A DNA stretch of 64,000 nt, taken from DASPMP01 sp035758925. GTDB taxonomy: Bacteria > Gemmatimonadota > Gemmatimonadetes > Gemmatimonadales > Gemmatimonadaceae. Shown piece after piece: positions 1 to 8,680 of the stretch. The stretch covers positions 1 to 64,000 of the forward strand of contig DASTVV010000144.1 of the NCBI GenBank assembly GCA_035758925.1. Reading direction: 5' to 3'. The number at the start of each line of letters is the position of its first letter. The stretch's first letter is position 1. Both the position numbers and the translations under genes were made by a program. Under the pieces are notes generated by a model, which did no database searches, had not been told where the DNA came from, and saw only the letters and a program-made list of their open reading frames with translations.

Positions 1-60
1 AATTGGCAGACCGCCTGACTGTTAATCAGGAAGTTGGTGGTTCGAGTCCACCCGCCCCAG
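1..60 (+). tRNA. tRNA-Asn (GTT), 5' end cut by window edge
   Basis: The 3' three quarters of a tRNA are present. The anticodon arm is 14-30 (stems CCTGA/TCAGG) with a 7-base loop holding anticodon GTT at 21-23. The T arm is 36-52 (GGTGG, loop TTCGAGT, CCACC), followed by a 7-base acceptor strand at 53-59 and discriminator G60, as usual for Asn. No CCA is encoded. The acceptor 5' strand and part of the D arm lie outside the window. Confidence 0.93.
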
Positions 61-63
61 TCG

Positions 64-250
64 AGGGAAGAGGGACAAAGGAACAGGGGACCGGGGGCAC
101 TGACTGGGGAATGGATCCGGGGAACAGATCCTGGGGAAGGAAGACGGAACGGCAGAACGCATTTGGAGAAGTGAGCGCGCAGTCCCCTGATCCGATCCCC
201 TGATCCATTCCCCAGTCAGTTGCCCTTGTCCCCTGTCTCACGTGCCTTGT
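64..250. repeat. Long imperfect inverted repeat of G-rich words, element 1
   Basis: The arms are about 60 bp and pair imperfectly. Their core is a perfect 19-bp match, 99-117 against 202-220, spelling ACTGACTGGGGAATGGATC and its complement. Outside the core the left arm has GGGACAAAGG and AACAGGGGAC words; the right arm has CCCTTGTCCCCTGTC and CCTTGTCCCC. The same core word (CTGACTGGGGAA) occurs in both arms of the element at 11133-11325, so this is a dispersed element and not a single terminator. It lies directly downstream of the tRNA-Asn gene. Confidence 0.8.
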
Positions 251-532
251 CCCCGCTCTGAAAGCGCGTTGCCCGTCAAGAGACCGAGCACTCTCCATTC
301 GTTGCATCCTCACGCGGCAACGAATGCAACGAACGCTGACCCCTAAACGCGCGCGATGACCGACTCGTCCCAATCTCGCCGCCGACTCGTCACCGCCGAG
401 TCGTGTGAGTACGGGTCGGCACGCTCTCCCTCCGTGAAAAACTGCGCGCGCATGTCGTGACGCGCGGTCTCCTGCTCCGGGTTGGTCGGCAAATACGGAA
501 GTGCGTATCTGACGACCAGGAGAGGGGACACC
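251..532. promoter_or_regulatory. Intergenic region upstream of first SusC; small dyads
   Basis: No gene is seen here. Two small symmetrical structures stand out. CATTCGTTGC (296-305) pairs perfectly with GCAACGAATG (317-326), and GCAACGAA is repeated directly at 317-324 and 326-333. CGACTCG (383-389) pairs with CGAGTCG (397-403). They could be operators for the downstream SusC/SusD unit; no convincing -35/-10 pair was found. A ribosome site (AGGAGAGGGG, about 518-527) precedes the ATG at 533. Confidence 0.3.
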
Positions 533-3500
533 ATGACCGCAAGATGGATCAGGGCGGGCGTCGCGTCGTCGGCGCTCGTGCTGTGCGCCGCGATGCCGAC
601 GAGGGTGGTCGCGCAGTCCACCATTCAAGGCCGAGTGACCGCGCAGGACGGTGAACCGCTGCAGCAGGCGAACGTGCTGCTCGTCGGCACCGCGCTCACC
701 ACCGTGACCGGACAGGACGGGCGTTACTCGTTGCGCAACGTGCCCGCAGGCTCGCACACGGTGCGCGTGCTGCGCGTGGGATATCGCGAGCAGAAGAAGC
801 TCGCGAACGTGAGCGACGGCACGCCGTTCACGCTCGACTTCGCGCTCGAGCGCACGGTCGTACAGCTCGAGGAAATCGTGTCCACGGCGACGGGCTCGCG
901 GCCCCGCGAAGAGCTGGGGAATGCCGTCGCGACGATCAACGCGACCAAGGTCTTGGAGACCGTGCCGATCTCGAACCTGGCCGACGTGCTCGCCGCTCGC
1001 GTGCCAGGCGTGACGGTCGCGGCGGGATCGCAGGTCGGCGGCGGTGCTCGCATCCGCATCCGCGGCAACAGCTCGCTGAATCTCTCCAACGATCCCATCT
1101 ACATCATCGACGGCATGCGCATGACGTCGAACCAGGGGTCGATGTCCAACGGTACTGGCGGTGCGCAGGCCAGTCGCGTCAATGATCTCAATCCCGACGA
1201 GATCGAAAATATCGAGATCGTGAAGGGTCCGTCCGCCGCGACGCTGTACGGAACTGACGCGGCGAACGGCGTCGTCGTGATCACCACCAAACGCGGACGT
1301 GCCGGCGCTACGCGGTGGAACGCCTGGGCCGAAGGCGGCCTGCTCCGCGACTACACGGACTACCCGCTCAACTACACGCTCACCGGCCACGCACCAGGCA
1401 GCACCACGCCCATCGAGGCCGCGCAGTGCACGTTGTCGCGCGTCGCGGCCGGCACGTGCATCGTCGACAGCCTGCGCACGTACGCGCCGACGCACGACCC
1501 CGATGCGACACCGCTGAGCTGGGGCTATCGCAATCAACTGGGGATGAGCGCCGCCGGCGGGACCGACGCGGTGCGCTACTTCCTCAGCGCGGAGCGCGAA
1601 GCGGAAACCAGCGTCATCAAATTGCCCGAGTTCGAGCAGCGCCGGTACGCGGCGACGGGCATCCCGCTGCGCGACTACAACATGCGGCCCAACGCGTTGG
1701 ACAAATACAGCGTTCGCGCCAACCTCAATGCCTCACCGCTGTCGAATCTCGATTTCGCGCTGTCGACCGGATTCATCAACTCCGACACCCGGTTCATGCT
1801 CGAGTCCAACGCGACGGCGGGCCTGGGGTCGCAGTTGTTCGGAGGCAAGGGATACAGGCAGAACGGCAACATCTCGGGCCTCGAAGCGGGTACGCCAACG
1901 TCGCCACTATCAGGCTACCGTGCCTGGACGCCGGGTTACACGTTCCAGGAGCTGAACCAGCAGCGCGTGACGCGCACGCTGGTCTCCGGCACCGCGGACT
2001 GGCGGCCGCTGGCGTGGATGCAGAACCGCGCCACGGTCGGCGTGGACTACACCAGCCGGTACGACTACGCGATGAACCGTCGCGGCGAAGGCACACCGGT
2101 ATCGTCCACGAACCGCCTGGGCAACGCGTTCGACGACCGCACGGCGATTCGCAACCTGTCGTTCGACCTCGGCAGCTCGTCCACCTGGCGGCCACTCACG
2201 TCGATGTCGGTGCGCAGCACGGTGGGCGCGCAGTACGTGAACTACTATCTCGAGCAGAACAACGCCGACGGGTCACAGCTCGCGCCGGGCACCGTGACGC
2301 CGAACTCCGGCACCGTGCTGGCGCCCACGAGCGCGGCGACGTACCAGAAGACGCTCGGCGGATTCGTCGAAGAACAGATCGGCTGGAACGACCGCCTCTT
2401 CGTGACCGGCGCGGTGCGAACGGACCAGAACAGCGCCTTCGGGACGAAGTTCCAGCGCGCGGTCTACCCCAAGCTCAGCGCATCGTGGATCGTCTCGGAT
2501 GAACAGTTCTTCCCGAGCGCGACGTGGCTGGATCAGTTGCGGCTGCGCATGGCGTACGGCAAGTCGGGAGTGCAGCCAGGGCCGAACGATGCGCTCAAGA
2601 CGTTCGATGGCGCCCTGACCAGCTACCGGGCACAGGACGCACCGTCGGTGATCTATACGGCCGTCGGCAACCAGTTCCTCAGGCCCGAGAAAACGGCGGA
2701 GATCGAGGCCGGGTTCGACCTTCGCTTGCTGCGCCGCGCGAACGCCGAGATCACGTACTACTCGAAGCACACGGAGGACGCGCTGATCAGCGCAACGATC
2801 CCACCGTCGGCTGGCGCCGCGGTGAACGTGCGCCGCAATCTGGGCTCGGTCACCAACAAGGGTTTCGAGCTGCTGGTGAACGGCCAGATCCTCGATCGGT
2901 CGTTCCTCGGCGTCGACCTCGCGGTCTCCGTCGCCAGGAATGACAACAAGCTCGTCAAGCTCGGTGTCGACGAATCAGGCAAGCCGCTGCCGCCGGTGAT
3001 CAACACCGAGTGGCGCGCACAGGCAGGCTACCCGCTGTTCGGGTTCTGGGCACGGCCCATCTTGGGCTGGGACGACAAGGACAAGAACGGCATCCTCACC
3101 TACAACGCGAATCCGGCGCTGAACGAAGTATTCGTCGGAACCGACACGGTTTTCCGCGGCAACTCGTCGCCGCGCACGACGGCGGTCGTGACGCCGGGCG
3201 TCGAGCTGTTCCGCCGCCGCCTGCGCATCTCGTCGCTCTTCGAGTACAAGGGCGGGTGGCTGCACTACAACAACACGGAGCGAATTCGCTGCGCGAGTCG
3301 CGTCAACTGCAACGCGCTGGAGAATCCGGCGGCATCGTTCGAGGAGCAGGCCATGGCAGTAGCGCACCTCGAGTTGCCGCTCTCATCGCGGACCCTGGAT
3401 GGATTCTTCCAGGACGGCACGTTCACGCGCTGGCGTGAGCTGAGTGTCAGCTACACGATGCCGAATCAGTTCGTTGCGCGGTACATGCGGGCGAACAACG

Positions 3501-3688
3501 GCAGCATCAGCCTCTCGGCGCGCAACCTCCACGTGTGGACGGAGTATCGCGGTCTCGATCCCGACATCGATCGGCTGGCCGGAACGTCCGCGGCAGCCGC
3601 GGGCGCGCCGCCCAATGCGCCGACCGACGAGTTCCAGACGATGGGCATTCCCACGTACTTCGTCGTTCGCTTCAACCTTGGATTCTGA
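533..3688 (+). CDS. SusC/RagA-family TonB-linked outer-membrane receptor 1
   Basis: A 1051-residue outer-membrane importer for large ligands, presumably oligosaccharides, driven by TonB. A signal peptide (about residues 1-28, ending VVAQ) is followed by a carboxypeptidase-like beta-sandwich (about 30-110, STIQGRVTAQDGEPL), a plug domain (about 125-245, with IRIRGNSSL, IYIIDG and the typical GPSAATLYGTDAANGVVVIT) and a long beta barrel ending in the aromatic FVVRFNLGF. ATG 533 was chosen because it opens a good signal peptide behind a strong ribosome site. It precedes its SusD partner by 7 bp. The substrate cannot be read from sequence; being next to hexuronate genes suggests a uronate-bearing glycan. 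Confidence 0.93.
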   Translation: MTARWIRAGVASSALVLCAAMPTRVVAQSTIQGRVTAQDGEPLQQANVLLVGTALTTVTGQDGRYSLRNVPAGSHTVRVLRVGYREQKKLANVSDGTPFTLDFALERTVVQLEEIVSTATGSRPREELGNAVATINATKVLETVPISNLADVLAARVPGVTVAAGSQVGGGARIRIRGNSSLNLSNDPIYIIDGMRMTSNQGSMSNGTGGAQASRVNDLNPDEIENIEIVKGPSAATLYGTDAANGVVVITTKRGRAGATRWNAWAEGGLLRDYTDYPLNYTLTGHAPGSTTPIEAAQCTLSRVAAGTCIVDSLRTYAPTHDPDATPLSWGYRNQLGMSAAGGTDAVRYFLSAEREAETSVIKLPEFEQRRYAATGIPLRDYNMRPNALDKYSVRANLNASPLSNLDFALSTGFINSDTRFMLESNATAGLGSQLFGGKGYRQNGNISGLEAGTPTSPLSGYRAWTPGYTFQELNQQRVTRTLVSGTADWRPLAWMQNRATVGVDYTSRYDYAMNRRGEGTPVSSTNRLGNAFDDRTAIRNLSFDLGSSSTWRPLTSMSVRSTVGAQYVNYYLEQNNADGSQLAPGTVTPNSGTVLAPTSAATYQKTLGGFVEEQIGWNDRLFVTGAVRTDQNSAFGTKFQRAVYPKLSASWIVSDEQFFPSATWLDQLRLRMAYGKSGVQPGPNDALKTFDGALTSYRAQDAPSVIYTAVGNQFLRPEKTAEIEAGFDLRLLRRANAEITYYSKHTEDALISATIPPSAGAAVNVRRNLGSVTNKGFELLVNGQILDRSFLGVDLAVSVARNDNKLVKLGVDESGKPLPPVINTEWRAQAGYPLFGFWARPILGWDDKDKNGILTYNANPALNEVFVGTDTVFRGNSSPRTTAVVTPGVELFRRRLRISSLFEYKGGWLHYNNTERIRCASRVNCNALENPAASFEEQAMAVAHLELPLSSRTLDGFFQDGTFTRWRELSVSYTMPNQFVARYMRANNGSISLSARNLHVWTEYRGLDPDIDRLAGTSAAAAGAPPNAPTDEFQTMGIPTYFVVRFNLGF

Positions 3689-3695
3689 GCCACCC

Positions 3696-5123
3696 ATGCG
3701 CATACCCATGATCGATACAACCCGGCGGCGCCGCGCGGCGGCAACGATGCTCGTCGCTGCGGCGCTGGTCGCCTGCCGGACGTCGGAACTGCTCGAGGCC
3801 AACGACCCCGACATCGTGGCGCCCGAGAACGTCGAGTCCCCCGCCGGCGCCGACGCCGTGCGACTCGGCGCCATCCAGCGCTGGCGTCTCACCACCGGCG
3901 CCGACAACACGAATGGGCAGGAGAGCACCTGGTTGTTCGGCGGACTGCTCACCGACGAGTGGGGCACGGGCTCCACGTTCGTGCAGAACGACGAAGTGGA
4001 CAAACGCGCCATCGGCGCAAGCAACCAGACCGTCACGTTCGCGTTCCGTAAGCTGCATCGCGTCCGGACGGCGGTGAATCAGGCCATTCCGCTGATGGCC
4101 AAGTATCGCCCGACGGAGTCGACGCAAATCGCGGAGCTGCTCTTTGCGCGCGCGTTCGCCGAGATGCAGCTGGCGTCGGATTTCTGCAACGGCATTCCGT
4201 TCAGCGATGCGGCGACTTCGGGGTCCATCGAATACGGAGACCCGCTGACGGTGGACTCGGTGTTCAAGCGCGCGATCGCGACCGCCGACTCCGGCATCGG
4301 GCTCATCACCGCGACGGACTCACAGGCGACCAACATCCTCAACGGGCTCCGCGTCGTGAAGGCCCGCGCCCTGCTGGGGCTCAACCGGATCTCGGAGGCA
4401 GGCGCCGCGGTCGCGAACGTGCCGACGAGCTTCGTCTACAACCACACGTTCAGCGCCAACGTCGGGTCCAACGCCATCTGGGGACAGCCCTTCAGTGGCG
4501 GCCGGTACCTGGTGGGAGACAGCGTGGACGGCAACGCGCGCGACATTCGCGTGCTCAACGCCATTCCGTTCTTCTCCTCCAACGATCCGCGGACACCCGC
4601 CTTCTATACAATTGCGACGGTCGGCGGCAAGCCGGACACCGCCAAGTCTCAGGATGGACTGACCCTGGTTCGCAAGCTGGGAAGGTCGACGACGCAGCCT
4701 GTGTACGCCCAATTCACGTCGGTCACGGTCACCAGCGGATTCGACGCACGGCTGATCGAGGCCGAAGCGCAGCTGGCGGCGGGCAACCCCGCCTGGCTCA
4801 CCACGTTGAACACGCTGCGCGCCACCCCGTACGTCATCGGCACGATCACGACGCCGGTGATGGCTGCGCTTTCGGATCCAGGGACGGCGGACGCCCGGAT
4901 CAATCTGCTGTTCCGGGAAAAGGCGTTTTGGACGTTCACCCGCGGCCAACGGCTGGGCGACATGCGGCGCCTGATACGGTATTACGGCCGGCCGGCAACC
5001 TCTGTGTTCCCCGAAGGTGTCCATTACAGAGGGGGGACCTACGGCACCGACGTGAATCTCCCGGTTCCCCAAGAAGAAGAAAACAATCCCAAATGGAGGG
5101 GTTGCCTTGATCGCAATGCCTAG
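3696..5123 (+). CDS. SusD/RagB-like outer-membrane lipoprotein 1
   Basis: Partner lipoprotein of the preceding SusC, 475 residues. The N-terminus has four arginines, a hydrophobic stretch and lipobox LVAC (Cys27), followed by EANDPDIVAPENVESPAGAD, a typical start of the mature SusD-like part. Helical TPR-like segments follow (LFARAFAEMQLASDFC), and the C-terminal part has FREKAFWTFTRGQRLGDMRRLIRYY, a recognisable SusD C-terminal signature. Such proteins cap the SusC barrel and bind glycan at the cell surface. The stop overlaps the start of the AraC-type gene, so the regulator is translated with this unit. Confidence 0.9.
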   Translation: MRIPMIDTTRRRRAAATMLVAAALVACRTSELLEANDPDIVAPENVESPAGADAVRLGAIQRWRLTTGADNTNGQESTWLFGGLLTDEWGTGSTFVQNDEVDKRAIGASNQTVTFAFRKLHRVRTAVNQAIPLMAKYRPTESTQIAELLFARAFAEMQLASDFCNGIPFSDAATSGSIEYGDPLTVDSVFKRAIATADSGIGLITATDSQATNILNGLRVVKARALLGLNRISEAGAAVANVPTSFVYNHTFSANVGSNAIWGQPFSGGRYLVGDSVDGNARDIRVLNAIPFFSSNDPRTPAFYTIATVGGKPDTAKSQDGLTLVRKLGRSTTQPVYAQFTSVTVTSGFDARLIEAEAQLAAGNPAWLTTLNTLRATPYVIGTITTPVMAALSDPGTADARINLLFREKAFWTFTRGQRLGDMRRLIRYYGRPATSVFPEGVHYRGGTYGTDVNLPVPQEEENNPKWRGCLDRNA

Positions 5124-5541
5124 CGAAGCCGCCAGGGAACTCGTGGCCCGCCCGGAGCGAGTGGGGGAGGTGGGAGAGGTCGGGCGGGCCGCCCACCATA
5201 TGGTCGGCACCGTCGCCGCCTACGTGCGGCAGCACTTCGCGCGCGAGATCACCAACGCCGAGCTCGCGGCGCTCATCGGAGTCTCCCCCAGCTACATGAC
5301 GCGCATCTTCCGGCGGATCACGCGCGTGAGCCCCCAGGCCTATGTCCGTCGCGTGCGCCTGGTCACGGCCGTCCGGCTCGCGCGCGCCGGATACAGCCAG
5401 CGTGAGGTGGCGTCGCTCACAGGCTACTCGAGCAAGTGCCATCTCTCGCGCAGCTTCACGCGGACGTTTGGCCAGACGCTGGGATCATTCGTTCGGTCGG
5501 GACGCCAAGCGGTTTCGGAAGGAGAAGAAGCGCCGGCGTGA
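5116..5541 (+). CDS. Short AraC-family DNA-binding protein
   Basis: 141 residues, essentially only the AraC-type double helix-turn-helix: first helix pair around ITNAELAALIGVSPSYMTRIF, second around YSQREVASLTGYSSKCHLSRSF, ending FTRTFGQTLGSF. The N-terminal sugar-binding domain of typical AraC members is absent, so it may sense through a partner or be controlled by amount. ATG 5116 overlaps the SusD stop (5121-5123); a TTG at 5107 is an alternative. Location suggests control of the first SusC/SusD unit or the hexuronate genes (inferred). Confidence 0.85.
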   Translation: MPSEAARELVARPERVGEVGEVGRAAHHMVGTVAAYVRQHFAREITNAELAALIGVSPSYMTRIFRRITRVSPQAYVRRVRLVTAVRLARAGYSQREVASLTGYSSKCHLSRSFTRTFGQTLGSFVRSGRQAVSEGEEAPA

Positions 5542-5617
5542 CGTCTTGCGCCCGTGGTTCCGGCACGAGAAGATAGGATTCGACTGTTCGTCCTATCTTC
5601 ATGCCGGGGGTCTGCTT

Positions 5618-6142
5618 ATGCGGAGCGTGCAGCGCTCGCGGTTCCTGGTCCTGCTCGCTGCGGTCGCGTGTTCAAGCGCGTCGAGCACCACGGAAACGCG
5701 CCCCGCCCGAGCTCCGCGACCGGCCTCGGATCTGATCACGCGCGAAGAGATCGAGACGCGGGCGAAGGGACTCAGCAGCGGCTACGAGATCGTCGAGGCG
5801 CTGCACGGCAACTGGCTGCGTGCGCGCAGCGGTACTGGCTCCGCCGGACGCACGACGCTTCCCGCTCCGGCGCAGCGAACTGACAGCGGGGCGCGCAATC
5901 CGTACTCCACGATGACGGGCAGCTCGACACGCGACACGTTGCGTTCCGAGCTCGGAGCGCCCGCCGGTATCCAGGTCTACCTCGATGGCATCCGTATGGG
6001 CGGCCTTGGAGAGCTGAAACGCATCCCGGCGCAGGGCATCCATTCCATCCGGCACTACACGGGCACCGAAGCGCAGACGAGATTTGGTCCGGGCCACAGC
6101 GACGGCGTCATCGCCGTCTCCACCCGACCGGATCCGCGCTGA
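5618..6142 (+). CDS. Small lipoprotein with TonB-plug-like C-terminus
   Basis: 174 residues. N-terminus MRSVQRSRFLVLLAAVAC has a lipobox with Cys18. A low-complexity linker is followed (about residues 110-174) by IQVYLDGIRMGGLGELKRIP, then IHSIRHYTG, EAQTRFG and GVIAVST. That layout (short DG strand, 'IxSIRxYxGxEAxxRFG', 'GVIxVxT') mimics the end of a TonB receptor plug but no barrel follows. I do not know its function; it might interact with the outer-membrane receptor or be a stand-alone plug-like fold. Single gene between the AraC gene and the hexuronate operon. Confidence 0.7.
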   Translation: MRSVQRSRFLVLLAAVACSSASSTTETRPARAPRPASDLITREEIETRAKGLSSGYEIVEALHGNWLRARSGTGSAGRTTLPAPAQRTDSGARNPYSTMTGSSTRDTLRSELGAPAGIQVYLDGIRMGGLGELKRIPAQGIHSIRHYTGTEAQTRFGPGHSDGVIAVSTRPDPR

Positions 6143-6159
6143 ACATCGACCCGTCACCG

Positions 6160-6975
6160 TTGCCGTCTTCGCAATTCAGTTTGACCGGCCGCTCCGCCAT
6201 AGTCACCGGCGGCTACGGCGTCCTTGGTGGTTGCATCGCGTCGGGCCTCGCGACGGCCGGCGCGCGCGTCGCGATCCTCGGCAGAAAGCGCGACTCCGCG
6301 GAAGCGAAGGCGCAGGAACTTCGCGCCGCGGGTGTGGAGTCCATCGCGCTGGTGGCGGACGTTCTGGACGAGGGCGCCGTCCGCGCGGCCAGCGAGACTT
6401 TGCGATCCACTTGGGGCAAGGTTGACATTCTGATCAACGCCGCCGGCGGCAACGTCGCTCGCGCCCGTAACGACAATCGCAGCGTGTTCGACGTGCCGAT
6501 GGATGCGCTCGACGAAGCGCTTCGGCTCAACCTGCACGGCTCTCTCATCCCGTCGATGATCTTTGGCCAGGCGATGGCGCACGTCGGTTCCGGCTGCATC
6601 GTGAACATCTCGTCGATGGCCGCGATTCAGGCCCTCAGTGGCGTCCTGGGCTACTCCATCGCGAAAGCGGGGATCGACAACTTCACGCGTTGGCTTGCGG
6701 TGGAGCTGGCTCGCCGGCATGGCGACGGCCTGCGCGTGAATGCCGTGGCGCCAGGGTTTTTCGTGACCGAGCAGAATCGCAACGTCCTCGTGAAGCCCGA
6801 CGGCTCGCCGACGGATCGCGCGCGCACGATCATCGCGCGCACTCCGATGGGTCGCTTCGGCAAACCTGAAGAGCTGGTCGGCGCGGTGCAGTGGTTGTGC
6901 AGCGACGCGGCGTCGTTCGTTACCGGAGCCGTGATTCCGGTGGACGGCGGCTTCAGTGCATTCAGCGGCGTCTGA
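6160..6975 (+). CDS. SDR-family D-mannonate oxidoreductase (fructuronate reductase)
   Basis: 271-residue short-chain dehydrogenase: nucleotide-binding TGGYGVLGG near the N-terminus, NAAGG, NISS (about 149-152), catalytic YSIAK (Tyr165, Lys169). The C-terminal APGFFVTEQNR, TPMGRFG and VDGGFSAFSGV are characteristic of the SDR enzymes that replace classical UxuB and interconvert fructuronate and D-mannonate with NAD(H). The next gene, uxuA, supports this. Start taken as TTG 6160 because no ATG or GTG is suitably placed; TTG 6181 is possible. First gene of a compact operon to 11126. Confidence 0.88.
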   Translation: MPSSQFSLTGRSAIVTGGYGVLGGCIASGLATAGARVAILGRKRDSAEAKAQELRAAGVESIALVADVLDEGAVRAASETLRSTWGKVDILINAAGGNVARARNDNRSVFDVPMDALDEALRLNLHGSLIPSMIFGQAMAHVGSGCIVNISSMAAIQALSGVLGYSIAKAGIDNFTRWLAVELARRHGDGLRVNAVAPGFFVTEQNRNVLVKPDGSPTDRARTIIARTPMGRFGKPEELVGAVQWLCSDAASFVTGAVIPVDGGFSAFSGV

Positions 6976-6995
6976 CCCACGCGCGGCAGACGACG

Positions 6996-8033
6996 ATGCA
7001 GATGAGCTTCCGGTGGTTCGGCGCGGACGATCCCGTGAGGCTGGAATTCATCCGGCAGATTCCCGGAGTCACCGGGATCGTGAGCGCGCTGCATGACGTT
7101 CCGGCCGGCGAGGTGTGGCCGAAAGACGCGCTCTGGCGGCTGCGCGAACGAATCGAGCGGTCGGGATTCCAGTTCGTGGTCGCCGAGAGCATCCCGGTGC
7201 ACGAGGACATCAAGCTCGGCCGGCCATCGGCCGATGGCCTGATCGACAACTATTGCACCAGCGTCGCGCATCTCGGCGCAGCCGGCGTCCCCGTGCTGTG
7301 CTACAACTTCATGCCCATCTTCGACTGGACACGCACGTCGCTCGATTCGCGTCTGGACGATGGGTCGAGCGCACTGGCCTACGACGACGCCGCCCTGCAG
7401 CGCGTGGACCTCAGCCGTGGAACGCGCGACCTCCCGGGCTGGGGTGCAGCCTACGACGCGGCGCAACTCCAGGCCCTGCTGGCGGCGTACAAGAACGTGC
7501 CCGCGGAACGTCTCTGGGAGAATCTCGCACACTTTCTCGCGCGCGTGGTTCCGGTCGCGGCGTCTGTCGGAGTCAGGATGGCGATCCATCCCGACGACCC
7601 ACCATGGCCCATCTTCGGTCTGCCGCGCATCATCACCAATGCGGCGGCGCTGCGTCGTTTCGTCAGCCTGGTGGACAATCCCGCGAATGGCGTCACGTTC
7701 TGCACGGGTTCACTCGGCGCCGATCCGGCGAACGACCTGCCGTCGATGGTTCGCGAGCTGGGCTCGCGAATCCATTTTGCCCACTGTCGCAACGTGCGCG
7801 TCACCGGGCCGCGCCGATTCAATGAAAGCCCGCATCCGTCGCGGTTCGGCAGTGTGAACATGTTGAATGTCCTGCGAGCGCTCCACAATGTTGGTTTCGG
7901 CGGCCCCGTGCGTCCTGATCACGGGCGCATGATCTGGGGCGAAACCGGCCGACCCGGCTATGGTCTGTACGACCGCGCGCTGGGCGCGATGTATCTCCAG
8001 GGTCTCTGGGAAGCGATCGACAACCAACCATGA
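6996..8033 (+). CDS. uxuA: Mannonate dehydratase UxuA
   Basis: 345 residues, dehydrating D-mannonate to 2-keto-3-deoxygluconate in the cytoplasm. Recognised by MSFRWFGADDPV and IPGVTGIVSALHDVPAGEVW at the N-terminus, CYNFMPIFDWTRT in the middle, MAIHPDDPPW and HFAHCRNV in the C-terminal half, and DHGRMIWGE near the end, all typical of this xylose-isomerase-like barrel with its Fe/Mn-binding Cys, His and Asp residues. ATG 6996 lies 20 bp after the SDR stop. Its stop overlaps the eda start (ATGA), so the two are translationally coupled. Confidence 0.95.
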   Translation: MQMSFRWFGADDPVRLEFIRQIPGVTGIVSALHDVPAGEVWPKDALWRLRERIERSGFQFVVAESIPVHEDIKLGRPSADGLIDNYCTSVAHLGAAGVPVLCYNFMPIFDWTRTSLDSRLDDGSSALAYDDAALQRVDLSRGTRDLPGWGAAYDAAQLQALLAAYKNVPAERLWENLAHFLARVVPVAASVGVRMAIHPDDPPWPIFGLPRIITNAAALRRFVSLVDNPANGVTFCTGSLGADPANDLPSMVRELGSRIHFAHCRNVRVTGPRRFNESPHPSRFGSVNMLNVLRALHNVGFGGPVRPDHGRMIWGETGRPGYGLYDRALGAMYLQGLWEAIDNQP

Positions 8034-8680
8034 CCGACGTCATCGGCGTTTTTCGCGAATGCAAGATCGTCCCGGTCCTCGTCATCGAGGATCCGGCGTC
8101 CGCGGTCCCCGTTGCGCAGGCGCTGGCGGCCGGCGGGCTCACCTGCGCCGAAGTCACCTTTCGCACTGCGCGCGCGACCGAGGTGCTCAGCCGCATGACC
8201 GGCGAAGTGCCCGGGCTGCTCGCGGGCGCCGGCACGGTGCTCTCGGTGAAACAGGCGCAGGACGCACGCGTGGCCGGCGCGAAATTCATCGTCGCACCGG
8301 GCTTCAACCCCGAGGTCGCGGCCTTCTGTGCCGAGCGACAGTTGCCGTACTTCCCCGGCATCGCCACGCCGACGGAGCTGGAGCGCGCGCTCGGGCATGA
8401 TCTGCACGTGCTCAAGCTCTTTCCCGCCGAACCGCTGGGAGGCGTCACGTATCTGAAGGCGATCGCCGCGCCGTACGGCAGCGCAGTGGAGTTCATGCCG
8501 ACCGGCGGAATCTCGGCCTCCAACATCGGCTCGTACCTCGCGCTGAAACAGGTTGTCGCCTGCGGCGGATCGTGGATGGCGCCGGCCGAGTGGGTGAAGG
8601 CCGGCAGGTTCGACGCGATTCGCGAAGAGACGGCAAAGGCCGTTGCTGCCGCGCGTCCACTATCCGGTGCTACCGCATGA
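8030..8680 (+). CDS. eda: KDPG (2-keto-3-deoxy-6-phosphogluconate) aldolase
   Basis: 216 residues, splitting KDPG to pyruvate and glyceraldehyde-3-phosphate. Class I aldolase barrel with EVTFRT (catalytic Glu), GAGTVLS, FIVAPGFNPE, YFPGIATPTE and the Schiff-base lysine in LKLFPAE (Lys129), then FMPTGGIS phosphate loop. Starts in an ATGA overlap with uxuA and ends in an ATGA overlap with kdgK, so the three form one translation unit that takes mannonate to central metabolism. Confidence 0.95.
   Translation: MTDVIGVFRECKIVPVLVIEDPASAVPVAQALAAGGLTCAEVTFRTARATEVLSRMTGEVPGLLAGAGTVLSVKQAQDARVAGAKFIVAPGFNPEVAAFCAERQLPYFPGIATPTELERALGHDLHVLKLFPAEPLGGVTYLKAIAAPYGSAVEFMPTGGISASNIGSYLALKQVVACGGSWMAPAEWVKAGRFDAIREETAKAVAAARPLSGATA

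Noticed and set aside
26..1537. 503-residue open frame on the minus strand over SusC1
   Set aside because: High-GC shadow of a clear SusC gene; composition is Arg-rich and no domain is recognisable.
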